Below the pieces are notes generated by a model, which made no database searches, was not told where the DNA came from, and worked only from the letters and a program-made list of their open reading frames with translations. Shown piece after piece: positions 40,665 through 51,715 of a DNA stretch of 64,000 nucleotides (positions are counted from its first letter, which is position 1; the number at the start of each line of letters is the position of its first letter). The stretch covers positions 25,529,123 to 25,593,122 of the forward strand of contig NC_091165.1 in assembly GCF_040958095.1 (NCBI RefSeq), written 5' to 3'. Both the position numbers and the translations under genes were made by a program. The stretch comes from Procambarus clarkii (taxonomy: Eukaryota; Arthropoda; Malacostraca; Decapoda; Cambaridae).

Positions 40665-41590
40665 TATTATTTCTTGATTCTTCACACGCTGTCTCTACTA
40701 CATCACTGCCTAATGCATTCCATTTGATAACTACTCTTGACGCTGACAACAAAATTGTCTAATGTCTCTGTGGCTCATTTGGATACTAAGTTTCCACCTG
40801 AATCCCTTAGTCCGTGTTTCACCCGTGCTAAATAAGTTTGTCTTTGTCCACCCTGTTAATTCCCTTGAGAATTGCGTCGGTGGTGATCATGTCTCCCCTT
40901 ACTCTTCTGTCTTCCAGGGACGTGAGGTTTAGCTCCCGTAGCCTTTCCTCGTAGCTCATACCTCTCAGTTCTGGGACTAGTCTGGTGGCATACCTCTGAA
41001 TCTTCTCTAACTTTGCCTTGTATTTGCCTAGTTGTGTTTGCGGGGGTTGAGCTCTGCTCTTTGGGCCCGCTTCTCAATTGTCAATCAATCAACTTACTAA
41101 AAACTAATTTTTTTTAACTAGGTATGGACCTCATTGAGGTACTCATTCCTGGTCCTCTGGTATCTCTCCCTGCTCTCTGGTGTTCTGTTATTCCTGTAGT
41201 TTCTCCATGTTCTTGTACTCAATTGCTTCGCTACTTTACATTCCTGATTGAACCATGGATTCTTCTGTTGCTTTTCATTTTTCTCCTTTTGGGCTGTGAT
41301 AAACCTGTCTGCAGCTTCCTGGTACTTCTGGGTGACACACTCCATCATATCTTATACAGTCTTTTCTCTGAGTTCTGTTTCCCATGGTATTCCCATTAGG
41401 AAGTTCCTCATCTCGTCATATTTTCCTCTTCGGTAATTTAGCCTTTTCCTTTCCGATCCCATCCTTGGATAAGTTATCCCTACCTCAACCAGATATTCAA
41501 ATATCTGAAATGAGTAACGGTGCGGTCACTCATTTCCATGCTGTGTATAGTGTCGGGGAGTGTCTGTCGTATAGCAACTTCGAAATTTCC
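40665..41590 (-). mobile_element. Two adjacent LINE fragments, same orientation
   Basis: On the minus strand 41590-41110 encodes the endonuclease-polymerase linker (KNPWFNQECKVAKQL, RNNRTPESRERYQRTRNEY). It is followed by a LINE 3' terminus near 41035-41095 (AGCGGGCCCAAAGAGCAGAG), so the polymerase core is deleted. A second fragment from about 41020 to 40670 carries the ORF2 C-terminal region, beginning with the segment around the RYATRLVPELRG motif read across frames. Both copies are dead. Confidence 0.8.
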
Positions 41591-41846
41591 TGTTAGAGAG
41601 ACTACACCACTATCAATTTAATCAATTTAGATTCATATAAAGTAATGGGTTGAATAAAAAGTAAAAAACCAAAAACAAATGAATACTACTAAACCAAAAA
41701 AAAATTTTTTATCCAGCAAGCAGTGTGGTTAGCCTAATGTTGTTGAAGATAGCCTCCTGTAGCCATTGGCACCGGCTCAACATTACCCAAACACCAGTTT
41801 AGACACCCACACTAACCAGCCTAGCCATCGATCTGACATAACCATA

Positions 41847-41850
<4 letters not shown>
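41591..41850. other. AT-rich DNA, nothing recognised
   Basis: A short A-rich patch near 41695. No gene. Confidence 0.4.

Positions 41851-41907
<57 letters not shown>
41851..41907. repeat. (CA)n microsatellite
   Basis: A pure CA run of about 28 units. Confidence 0.97.
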
Positions 41908-41910
<3 letters not shown>

Positions 41911-42319
41911 CAAACGACCCATACCTCATGGGCGACCCATGGTGGACAGGCCACCCGAGTTTCCAGCCCTTGTTCCCAAACTCCAGCCTCTTCCAGAATT
42001 TCAAATCCTCGCCCCTCCTTCCTTTTCCCTTCTCCTCCAAGCCCTTTGGACATCGAAGAAGAAGAATCCGTATTGTTAAAGCATCATTACAATATATTGA
42101 AATATATGTCAGTGTTTAATTTGTGATTGTCTTTGAATCTGATATCTTAAGATCTTGGATTTATTCTAAAATTATACAGTTTAAGATCAAGGGAACGCAC
42201 GTAGTTCTACCTGTTGATTGTCACGTGTTGAAAGTTTAAGGCCTGGAAGTTAATACGCTAATTTTCATGACCTGAAGTTTTCACGTAATCAGCATATGTA
42301 GATAATTGCTGGAACAAGA
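41908..42319. other. Intergenic, nothing recognised
   Basis: No exon or named repeat was seen. Confidence 0.4.
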
Positions 42320-42985
42320 CAGAGTTGATATCTGGTTGATACCTGGTTGATGGGGTTGTGGGAGTTCTTCTACTCCCCAAGCCCGGCCCGAGGCCAACTT
42401 TCCCCAAAAGTTACTTTCATCGTCTTGACAATAAATAAATGGATGGAGGCAGCTTCCTTCTCTTTCACTAATTCTACCCTTCCTTTCCAGCTCCTTCTTA
42501 TTTCCCTTCCTACCTTTCCTTCCAAACCCGCTCCTTCTTCCCTTCTCTCATTCTCCTTTTTTCCCCCTGAACACTTTCTCTTCCACCTTTGGCTTTCTTC
42601 TTTACTCCCTCCCGCTTCCTATATTATTCATGCCCCTCCCAGGCATTACATTCTGACCTTTGATACCTAACATATGACCTCTGACCCGCAACCAACCAAT
42701 TTTATACCTTAACGTGTGATTCTAAACCTGTGATTTTGACCAGTGACCTCAGACTCCCTGCTCTTGACATTGGACTGTTGACCTACAAACCTGTGACATT
42801 TTTGGAAGAGAGGAGTAGGAGTATCAAGAGGAGAAGGAAGGGCAAATGACGAAAGGAAATAACAGACAGAGAAAGAGAGATACCTGGTTGATGGGGTTCT
42901 GGGAGTTCTTCTACTCCCCAAGCCCGGCCCGAGGCCAGGCTCGACTTGTGAGAGTCTGGTCCACCAGGCTGTTGCTTGGAGCGGC
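42320..42985 (+). repeat. Two copies of a GATACCTGGTTGATGGGGTT repeat (family F)
   Basis: 42330-42390 and 42880-42985 share ACCTGGTTGATGGGGTT, GGGAGTTCTTCTACTCCCCA and AGCCCGGCCCGAGGCCA. The second copy runs on into TCCACCAGGCTGTTGCTTGG. Between them lies pyrimidine-rich DNA with loose GACCTGTGAC-type motifs. Confidence 0.75.
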
Positions 42986-43559
42986 ACAGTGTGGAGAAGC
43001 ACGGAGAGGGAACTAGAGACTTGTGCCTGTGGGTTGGGTAAGGAATACCATAGTGATGGTGCCTGGTGTTTACAACTCCACCAAATCCCACTCAATTATA
43101 GACGACTCCTGCAGCGACGCGTCGCTCGCCAAGATGCCTTTGCGCATCTATTACGCATCTGTTATTTTTACGACGAGGTTCATTACTTACGTAGGCACCG
43201 TGAGCGTGCGCGTGCGTGTGTGAATAAATGAAGGGGGGCGAGGGGCAGAGGAGTGTGTGTGTGTGTGTAGGTGGGAGGGGGAGCCAGGAAGAACAAGGAG
43301 GGGTCAGCCACACACACACACACCCGGGGTTGTCGACCACCAGGTCCCTGGAGAGGATTTATGTTACCAATATTGCTCCGAGAGCATCACCCTCCCATCC
43401 CCAGGGCAGGGATAGGGGAGAGGGAGAACAGGTGAGAGGATAGCACAGAGACGGGGCGGGGGGATGGAGAGAAGGGAATGAAAGTAAGCAGGATGGAGAT
43501 GGTGAGGGAGGAAAGACCTTATAGAAGAGGGGTAAGAGGGAGGAAGAGTGAGGGGGATT
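42986..43559. other. Intergenic with short GT and CA runs
   Basis: GTGTGT at 43250-43268 and CACACA at 43310-43322. No gene is supported. Confidence 0.4.
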
Positions 43560-43654
43560 CTCAAACAAATAGACAGACAGGACAGACAGATGCGAATACA
43601 TAGATACATAAACAGGATAAGATAGATGCATAGACAGAACAACGACACATACAC

Positions 43655-43698
<44 letters not shown>

Positions 43699-43800
43699 GG
43701 ACAGTCAGATGTGAATACATAGATACATAAACAGGATAAGATAGATGCATAGACAGAACAACGACACATACACGATAGACAGACAGACAGACACAGCAGG
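43560..43800. repeat. (GACA)n and duplicated ~110-bp block
   Basis: Runs of GACAGACA, with the block AATACATAGATACATAAACA...ACACATACACGATAGACAGA present twice. Confidence 0.9.
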
Positions 43801-44801
43801 AAAACAGACAAGAGACCACAAGATGGAAACACACTCTCCACACCAACTTGAAATTAAAAAAAAATAAAAAATTGCGAGTGAAGAGGGAACCTCTGAAGCA
43901 ATTTCCTCGCAAAAAAATGTCAACTTCCGTCCATAATCTCGTTAGAATTTAGGGAAACTGAATCGAGTTTTTTTATGATGTCTGCACTTGTCTGCAGCAG
44001 TTGACGAGGGGGGGGGGGGGGAGGTGACCCCTGGTTGAACGTGTTAACTGCCAGGGCTAGCAAGTGGTAAACCCCCCAAGGGCCGTCCCCTGTCCCCTAC
44101 ACCAGCCCTGAGGGACGTCCCCTTACACCAGCCCTGAGGGACGTCACGCGGAAGATCTCGTCGACATTTAGGGGCGTCGGCCATGTCTACCAAAGCTTCA
44201 GAATGGTTAACAGACCTATTAATATTCGCGCCGTGCATTCGTCCCCTCGCACGGAGGCAGACTCCACCGTGTTGGCTAACTGCAGGTCTTGCTATACACA
44301 GTGTAGTGTTATCATACACAGTGTAGGAAGCGAGAGAGAGTGTATATTTTCAGTGTGTAGCGTCAGCATAGGTTCACAAAGGCCTATTAACACTCCGGAT
44401 CAAAATACAACGGTTTCCCCTAGCCATAAGCGTCAGAACCAGACCACTTACCTGACCTGACCTCCCAGAACCAATAAGGCTCAAGAAACGTCGACACTGA
44501 GGTGATTTTAATTTCCCTAAACCACCGCAGTTTTTTACGTTTTGGTCGACAGCGTAAACAATGATTAGCGGAACCGGATGTTATAACACAAAAGGCACTT
44601 GACTTTCTAGACACTATCGTTGTAAACACAGGTAGGGGTGAGGGGGGGGTGAGTGCATCTTGAAGACTGTTCAAGATCATGTTACCTGAGCTGGATTAAA
44701 GCCTATGTTATTCACTGTGTCTGGAGGTAAATATGAATTTGAACTAAAGAAAACATAAGGATGTATATTGGGCTTGAAGAAGCTGTAATATTTGCATTGT
44801 G
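43801..44801. other. Intergenic, no gene assigned
   Basis: It contains a G run near 44010 and a direct repeat of ACCAGCCCTGAGGGACGTC near 44101-44145. No coding exon could be supported. Confidence 0.4.
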
Positions 44802-45165
44802 GGGCGGGTGTTTGGCCCGTGTGTGGGACGGGTGTTTGGCCTGTGTGTGGGGCGGGTGTTTGGCCTGTGTGTGGGACGGGTGTTTGGCCTGTGTGTGGGG
44901 CGGGTGTTTGGCCTGTGTGGGACGGGTGTTTGGCCTGTGTTTGGGGCGGGTGTTTGGCCTGTGTGTGGGACGGGTGTTTGGCCTGTGTGTGGGGCGGGTG
45001 TTTGGCCTGTGTGGGTGGCGGGTGTTTGGCCTGTGTGTGGGGCGGGTGTTTGGCCTGTGTGGGACGGGTGTTTGGCCTGTGTTTGGGGCGGGTGTTTGGC
45101 CTGTGTGGGGCGGGTGTTTGGCCTGTGTGGGACGGGTGTTTGGCCCGTGTGTGGGGCGGGTGTTG
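44802..45165. repeat. ~24-bp minisatellite, G/T-rich
   Basis: About 15 units of GGGCGGGTGTTTGGCCTGTG plus 2-4 bases, alternating GGGC and GGAC variants. Confidence 0.95.
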
Positions 45166-45425
45166 AGGTACTTGTGAGGTCCTTCACAACTGTTACTGCT
45201 TGTACCGCACCTTCATGACTAATCACAAGGTGTGCACTATTGCCCCCCCCCCCCCCCGGTGCCACACCCCCACAGCCCCTCCCCAGTGCCACACAGCTCC
45301 CCCCCTTCCGTTACCACATTCCTGGCACCTCTGAGCATTCCCATTACCGTCCTGATTCCTGTTTGCCGCGGGCCATAAACCTCGTTAGGCGAGTCTCTCT
45401 CTCTCCGGATGTCAACACCGCCGCT

Positions 45426-45430
45426 CTGAT

Positions 45431-45509
<79 letters not shown>
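45426..45509. repeat. (GA)n microsatellite
   Basis: An almost pure GA run of about 84 bp. Confidence 0.97.
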
Positions 45510-45511
<2 letters not shown>

Positions 45512-45921
45512 ACAGACACAAGTAACAGCAGAGGAATTAATGAGGCAATCTGCGTCACTAATTAAACTTAGAGCTAAAGGACTAGACAACCCATCTCCTT
45601 GTACACCAGTACCATTAATATTTAATGGTTCAATAGAAAGGGGGGAAGTTACCCAGCAGTTAACAGACGCCAATGTAGTACCAATATACATAAAGGGGGG
45701 AGGGGAGGGGGTTGGCCCTGTTGGTGTGGGGGGGGGGGTTAGAAGGCTGGAGGAACAGAGGCAACAGTTGGCGGGGGCTGGAGGAACAGTCGCACCATTG
45801 AAGGGGGTTTGGACGAAAATGACAATTTTGTAACGCATTAAAAGAAATGATCAAGTGAAGGAAGGAGCAGATGAAAATCAGCCTTTGAAACGAATTCACA
45901 TCAAAGAGCACCCATAAGAGC
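45510..45921. other. LINE-like remnant and G-rich runs
   Basis: 45540-45700 can be read as broken polymerase-like text (...NAGDVTQ..NAVPIYK-type order), but the match is weak. G runs lie at 45698-45740. Confidence 0.3.
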
Positions 45922-45924
45922 CAG

Positions 45925-46183
45925 GGGCCAGATTCACGAAAGCACTTACGCAAGTACTTACGAACCTGTATATCTTTTCTCAATCTTTGGCGGCTTTGTT
46001 TACAATTATTAAACAGTTAATGAGCTCCGAGGCACCAGGAGGCTGTTTACAACAATAACAACAGTTGAATGGGAAGTTGTCATGCTTGTAAACTGTTTCA
46101 TAAATGTAACCAAAGCCGTCAAAGATTGAGGAAAGATGTACACGTTCGTAAGTACTTGCGTAACTGCTTCGTGAATCTGGCCC
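45925..46183. mobile_element. PIF/Harbinger-like foldback MITE, copy 4
   Basis: GGGCCAGATTCACGAAAGC...GCTTCGTGAATCTGGCCC with CAG at 45922-45924 and 46184-46186, a clean 3-bp duplication. Confidence 0.85.
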
Positions 46184-46469
46184 CAGGAACGAACACGTTC
46201 ACATATGCGCTCGAAGACACACACACGAGGACACACACACGAGGACACACACACACGAGGACACTACAACACGTTCACACGGCAATGCTTAGTATTGGTC
46301 GAGGTAGAAGCCAACAGTAGGGTGGAAGCCCTGAACAGCAGAAACGCACAAACCTACACTTGCAAAGTAGCAGGAGGGACACAATTAGTACGGTCTTTGG
46401 GGGGCTTCCATCCGCCCCGGCAGACGCTGTATGTTTCCTTCAGATTATATTGTGTTGCGTCTCAGAGTC

Positions 46470-46880
46470 ATTGTCCCTGTGGCCCAGTCTCCGACCAGGT
46501 CTCCGACCAGGTCTCCGACCAGGCCTCCGACCAGGCCTCCGACCAGGCCTCCGACCAGGCCTCCGACCAGGCCTCCGACCAGGCCTCCGACCAGGCCTCT
46601 GACCAGGCCTCTGACCAGGCCTCTGACCAGGCCTCTGACCAGGCCTCTGACCAGGCCTCTGACCAGGCCTCTGACCAGGCCTCTGACCAGGCCTCTGACC
46701 AGGCCTCTGACCAGGCCTCCGACCAGGCCTCCGACCAGGCCTCCGACCAGGCCTCCGACCAGGCCTCCGACCAGGCCTCCTGGTTATTACACGCCGCAGT
46801 CTGATGCATGAATCACAGTCCGGCTGATCAAGTACCCGCTGGAGGTATTTATCGAACTTCCTCGTGAACGGACAGAAGAT
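46470..46880 (+). repeat. Family E repeat with an internal 12-bp array (about 24 units)
   Basis: The body resembles 35720-35910 and 48885-49010, but its GACCAGGCCTCC segment is expanded at 46486-46780. The units are arranged in blocks: a few GACCAGGTCTCC, then GACCAGGCCTCC, then about ten GACCAGGCCTCT, then GACCAGGCCTCC again. Confidence 0.9.
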
Positions 46881-46989
46881 CCAGGTGCGTCCGCGCGTCA
46901 CAATATATATCAAAATAAATCACAATGATTGACATATACTTTTTCTGCACGAGGTGAGCAGCTTCTCCATCTGTGAATGTGGCTGTTAT

Positions 46990-47640
46990 TGCGCAGCAAA
47001 CATTCTACCCTAGAAAAGGACTAGCGTCTTCCAAAGTGCTATCAACTGGTTTGAAAGGTTCTTATCGTCATTTTTCCTTGCAATCGCGAGTTATTGTGAT
47101 CGTTTAGGAAGTGTGGGTTTTCTGGCGTGATTACTGCCATGTCTTTACTTGTTCCTTCTACAATGTGGTTTGATGTGATATGTCGTTCCGGGTTTTTCTG
47201 ATAGCGTAGGAGCTGGAGCGAGTCTTTATTGAACCTTTATTGATCTTCATGTTTTCTCCGGGCCATTGAAAGGCCTAGTTTATACCAGTTTGGAGGCTTA
47301 TTGTGTCCTTCATAGGGGTCTACTCTTATAAAAAATGTTGTCATAGACAAAGGATGACATGGTATTATAGTTCGTGTCTTCGTCTATCTCGGATATGATA
47401 ATGAGGAAAGGTACTGGAGCAGGCACAGTACCCTGAGGTACTGTGCTTTATATGATGCATGATTCAGATTCTACTCACTACTTTGTAAACTGTTCCTTTC
47501 GTGGGCATTTTGTGAACAGTCCAATCATGGTCAGATCACCCGGCAAGCCTGCTCACAGGCTGGGCTTGGGAAGTATAAGAACTCTCAAAAAATCCCCTAC
47601 AGGTAAATACAGGTGCTTCCATCAGAGCCGGCAAAGGTGC
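46990..47640 (-). mobile_element. LINE reverse-transcriptase relic of a second subfamily
   Basis: On the minus strand VPQGTVPAPVPFLIIISEID and NTMSSFVYDNIF match the GVPQGTVLAPLLFLIMI..DID...SSFADDT order of LINE polymerases, with the catalytic FADD decayed to FVYD. It carries many breaks. Confidence 0.65.
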
Positions 47641-48604
47641 TAGTGCTGTGACGTGGATCAACCAGATTTAATCTGTGAACATGACAAGGTGCGCGTACTG
47701 GCCATCTAGTGGAGAGTTACCAAGATGTAACCTCTTCTTTAAGTCGACGAAAACACTTCTCTAAGTGTGGCGCATCTCTGCACCTGGTTGAGGTGTCCCG
47801 TCACTGCCGCAAGTGGTCGTGGGCGCTCCCATGGTGGGTGGGAGGGCAGGCCAGGGAAGAGACGCGGCCCTTACACCCTGTATTAGGGGAGGATGGCTGC
47901 CGTGGGAGCAACACAAAAGGTATTCAAGGTGTACACAAGGACACGTCGACTGAGAAGCGGGAGAAGAATGAGAGGGGGAAGAAACGAGAAAGTAAAAAGA
48001 GAAAGCTGAACAAAGAAGAGATAAGTCGAAGGAAAATGAAGATACCTTTGCCTTGTCTGCCTTGTGGTGAATAACAATGGATGTTATCTTATGTTAGATA
48101 TGTTAATGGATGAGAAATGTTAAATTAAATTATTGAAAGTAGAAATAAACCACATTGGCTGAAGAGACACTAGACACAGCACAAGTGTTTCCGGGTCAGC
48201 CAAAGCTTTCCTAATGAAAAAAGGAACGAAAATAGGGAATATATACCCTTATAAAGATGCCTTTACCTAACCAAAGGATGACGAAGGCGTTACATGCAGA
48301 GGGGTAAGGAATCTCAGGACGCTTAAACCACCGTGGAAGTGCCCATATTGGGGGCAGCCTCCGGATACCCATTTGATGACGAGGAATGACACAGGGTGAT
48401 GTTTCACTGCTCATGGTTTATATGCTGAGTTTTGGACTGTGGTGGTGAGAGCAGCTACTTCCCAGCAAGGTTGGTCTTTGGTTGGTCCCTTACTCATGTG
48501 ACCAACTGCAGGATGGTCACATGAGTAGAAGGATGCCTCGCCAGGGGAGAAGGAGGAGGAGGAGAAGAGGCTGATGCAGGCGATGAGTCACAATAACGTG
48601 GCTA
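47641..48604. other. Intergenic, no gene supported
   Basis: A 121-codon + frame at 47709-48074 ends Lys-rich and has no splice or family support. The stretch 48130-48560 looks like old repeat DNA but was not assigned. Confidence 0.35.
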
Positions 48605-48752
48605 AAGTATGTTGACCAGACCACACACTAGAAGGTGAAGGGACGACGACGACGTTTCGGTCCGTCCTGGACCAATCCAATCGACTTGAGAATGGTCCAG
48701 GACGGACCGAAACGTCGTCCCTTCCCACCTTCTAGTGTGTGGTCTGGTCAGC
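48605..48752. repeat. Inverted pair of the GGTCC/GGACC-GAAACG repeat (copies 3 and 4)
   Basis: 48613-48673 carries the repeat on the minus strand and 48687-48752 on the + strand, separated by about 13 bases. The pair forms a palindrome with arms of about 60 bp. Confidence 0.88.
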
Positions 48753-48884
48753 AGAAGAGGCTGACCTCTGCTGACCTCCGGACCCGTACAGCGGATCACC
48801 AATAATAACAATTGCAAAGCAATCTGATATCGTAGATATGAAGAGATTGTACTATCACAGGTGGGCAGCGTTGTTGGCACACCT

Positions 48885-49010
48885 TGCGGTTATCCTGCCA
48901 TGATTTCGGGGCTCAAAGTCCCCGCGGCCTGGTCCCCGACCAGGCCTCCTGGTTGCTGGACTGGTCAACCAGGCTGTTGGACGCAGCTGCTCGCAGCCTG
49001 ACTGGGGGAT
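48885..49010 (+). repeat. Family E dispersed repeat
   Basis: TTATCCTGCCATGATTTCGG, CCCCGCGGCCTGGTCCCCGA, CAGGCCTCCTGGTTGCTGGA and TCAACCAGGCTGTTGGACGC. Confidence 0.75.
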
Positions 49011-49289
49011 TGAAGGGGGCCAAACAGCCGTCAGGGGAAATCACCGCGTCACGCCTCAACTACCATGACAATTGATCAATTGTAATGGGGACCCGAGGAG
49101 GGGGGGGAGGGGGGGAGCATACGCTAATATGCTTGCAAGATCGAGGGCAACCTTCTAGGGTGGGGGGGGGGGGTTGAGAAGTTAGTCCTCGGTCCTGCAA
49201 GCCATATTAGCCCCTCGACTGTCTCATTACAGGGGTCAACGCTGCTTTGTAAACAGAATGACGGAACCAAATACCGGGTAATACAATTG

Positions 49290-49420
49290 ACGGATTGTTT
49301 CAAGCTTAGGTTAGACATTTATATTATGCATTAGTTTAGGTGGGTATATAGATAGAAGCGGCCGGGTATAGGCCAATAGGCCTTCTGCATTTTCTTTTAT
49401 TTTTATGTTCTGATTCTTAA
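49290..49420 (+). repeat. 3' end of a dispersed retroelement
   Basis: TTAGGTTAGACATTTATATT, CGGCCGGGTATAGGCCAATA and GGCCTTCTGCATTTTC, an ending I associate with decapod LINE-like repeats. Confidence 0.5.
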
Positions 49421-49661
49421 TTTCATATCCATTTTTTTCATTTTTTAAGCTATTTATTGTATTTTCTTCTATCTCTCTCTCTCTCTCTAGTCCTTTCCAT
49501 TTGGTGACTTCTCTTACGGAATTAAAACAAAACTATAGCAACCCTTGTGACTCATTAAACAACCCCAAGTCTCTATGCAGGTCAACTGTTAACTTTATCA
49601 ATTCCCATTATAATCTTGTATGTCGCTGTCAAGTCTCCTCGGGTACGCTTCTCTTCAAGTG

Positions 49662-50025
49662 AGGTGAGGTTCAGTTTAGCGTGTGTTGATAGCTGGGTCC
49701 TCCCAGTGCGGGGTGTGAGGTTCAGTTTAGCGTGTGTTGATAGTTGGGTCCTCCCAGTGCGGGGTGTGAGGTTCAGTTTAGCGTGTGTTGATAGCTGGGT
49801 CCTCCCAGTGCGGGGTGTGAGGTTCAGTTTAGCGTGTGTTGATAGTTGGGTCCTCCCAGTGCGGGGTGTGAGGTTCAGTTTAGCGTGTGTTGATAGCTGG
49901 GTCCTCCCAGTGCGGGGTGTGAGGTTCAGTTTAGCGTGTGTTGATAGCTGGGTCCTCCCAGTGCGGGGTGTGAGGTTCAGTTTAGCGTGTGTTGATAGCT
50001 GGGTCCTCTCAGTGCGGGGTTTGAT
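49662..50025. repeat. 51-bp minisatellite (7 units)
   Basis: GTGAGGTTCAGTTTAGCGTG, TGTTGATAGCTGGGTCCTCC, CAGTGCGGGGT. Each unit is 17 codons, so a repeat frame VRFSLACVDSWVLPVRG stays open. Upstream (49600-49660) lies LINE-like text (GTCAAGTCTCCTCGGGTACG) akin to 40885-40930. Confidence 0.95.
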
Positions 50026-50806
50026 GCCTACCAGCGGTCTAGCTTTCTCTAGTTTCGTTTAATATCTTCCAGGTCGGGGTTCGAGGTAGTGTGGCCTTAC
50101 ATATATCGTGTACAACAACTCTGAAGGACTCCTAGCTTAGATTTGTCGAGCAGGAGGCAATAATCACACATCATACGACTCTGGGAAAGAGTGCCAAGCA
50201 TCAGGTGTACATACGTGTCAAGTGCCAAGGTGCCAAGCTACAACGTGTACATAAGCCCATATTTATGTACGCCCGTTCATGTACATGTATGTACATAAAC
50301 GTACATACAATACGGGTTCAGAACGAGACGTTTCCTGTCTCTCACAACTGTAGCATCACTACAAGTTGGTCTTAGACGCCATGACGTCGCAAAAACGACA
50401 ATGAAATAGACTCAGATTTTGTGAAACCACATGAAAAATATTACCCCATGTTGAAATTACACACACACGAAATTTGTAGAAATATATCTTTTTTTAATTT
50501 CCAAACACAAGGATTTTTATAAGACGTTATAAAACCTGCATAAAGTACTGAAGACCATTTAATGTGTGAGAGAAACAGTGTGGTCTGAATGTATATCAGA
50601 CACAACTACAAAGTGTCAGGCATTTCTGTCTTGGTAAGAAGGAGGAACATGATTCGTATGTAGAAAGTTTATATAACGGAGTGGCCGAGATGTCACATAT
50701 CCACTGGAGAACGATATGGAAGATTTTGACTAACACCTGTCTAAAGATTCTACCGTCCAGACTCTACCGTCGTGGCGAAGGACAGACAGACAGATTTGTT
50801 ATTAAT
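50026..50806. other. Intergenic, nothing recognised
   Basis: A run of GTACAT palindromes at 50270-50310. No exon. Confidence 0.4.
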
Positions 50807-50809
50807 CAA

Positions 50810-51067
50810 GGGCCAGATTCATGAAACAGTTACGCAAGCACTTACGAACCTGTACATCTTTTCTCAATCTTTGGCGGCTTTGTTTACAATTATTAAACAG
50901 TTAATGAGCTCCAAAGAACCAAGAGGCTGTTTATAACAATAACAACAGTTGATTGGCAAGTTTTCATGCTTGTAAACTGTTTAATAAATGTAACCAAAGG
51001 CGTCAAAGATTGAGAAAAGATGTACACGTTCGTAAATACTTGCGTAAGTGCTTCGTGAATCTGGTCC
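50810..51067. mobile_element. PIF/Harbinger-like foldback MITE, copy 5
   Basis: GGGCCAGATTCATGAAACAG...GCTTCGTGAATCTGGTCC with CAA on both sides (50807-50809, 51068-51070). Confidence 0.83.
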
Positions 51068-51146
51068 CAACTCAATAACAACGCTCCACTTCGAGATCCA
51101 ATTGATACCCGATTCCCCGGATACCATGTTGATTTTAAAGCAATAA

Positions 51147-51646
51147 NNNNNNNNNNNNNNNNNNNNNNNNNNNNNNNNNNNNNNNNNNNNNNNNNNNNNN
51201 NNNNNNNNNNNNNNNNNNNNNNNNNNNNNNNNNNNNNNNNNNNNNNNNNNNNNNNNNNNNNNNNNNNNNNNNNNNNNNNNNNNNNNNNNNNNNNNNNNNN
51301 NNNNNNNNNNNNNNNNNNNNNNNNNNNNNNNNNNNNNNNNNNNNNNNNNNNNNNNNNNNNNNNNNNNNNNNNNNNNNNNNNNNNNNNNNNNNNNNNNNNN
51401 NNNNNNNNNNNNNNNNNNNNNNNNNNNNNNNNNNNNNNNNNNNNNNNNNNNNNNNNNNNNNNNNNNNNNNNNNNNNNNNNNNNNNNNNNNNNNNNNNNNN
51501 NNNNNNNNNNNNNNNNNNNNNNNNNNNNNNNNNNNNNNNNNNNNNNNNNNNNNNNNNNNNNNNNNNNNNNNNNNNNNNNNNNNNNNNNNNNNNNNNNNNN
51601 NNNNNNNNNNNNNNNNNNNNNNNNNNNNNNNNNNNNNNNNNNNNNN
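51147..51646. other. Assembly gap of 500 N
   Basis: Exactly 500 undefined bases, a conventional scaffold gap of unknown true length. It hides the promoter and upstream region of TIM22. Confidence 1.
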
Positions 51647-51715
51647 CAAGACCCGAGGCCGTAGTGTATTGTCCTGCAGGAGAGTGCTGCTAGAGGCGGT
51701 GAAGGCTGAGGTATT

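Noticed and set aside
44744-45292. Long frames rich in Pro/Thr/His or Gly/Cys/Trp
   Set aside because: Products of the 24-bp minisatellite in different frames.
47709-48074. 121-codon Lys-rich open frame
   Set aside because: No family match, no splice context, low-complexity C-terminus.
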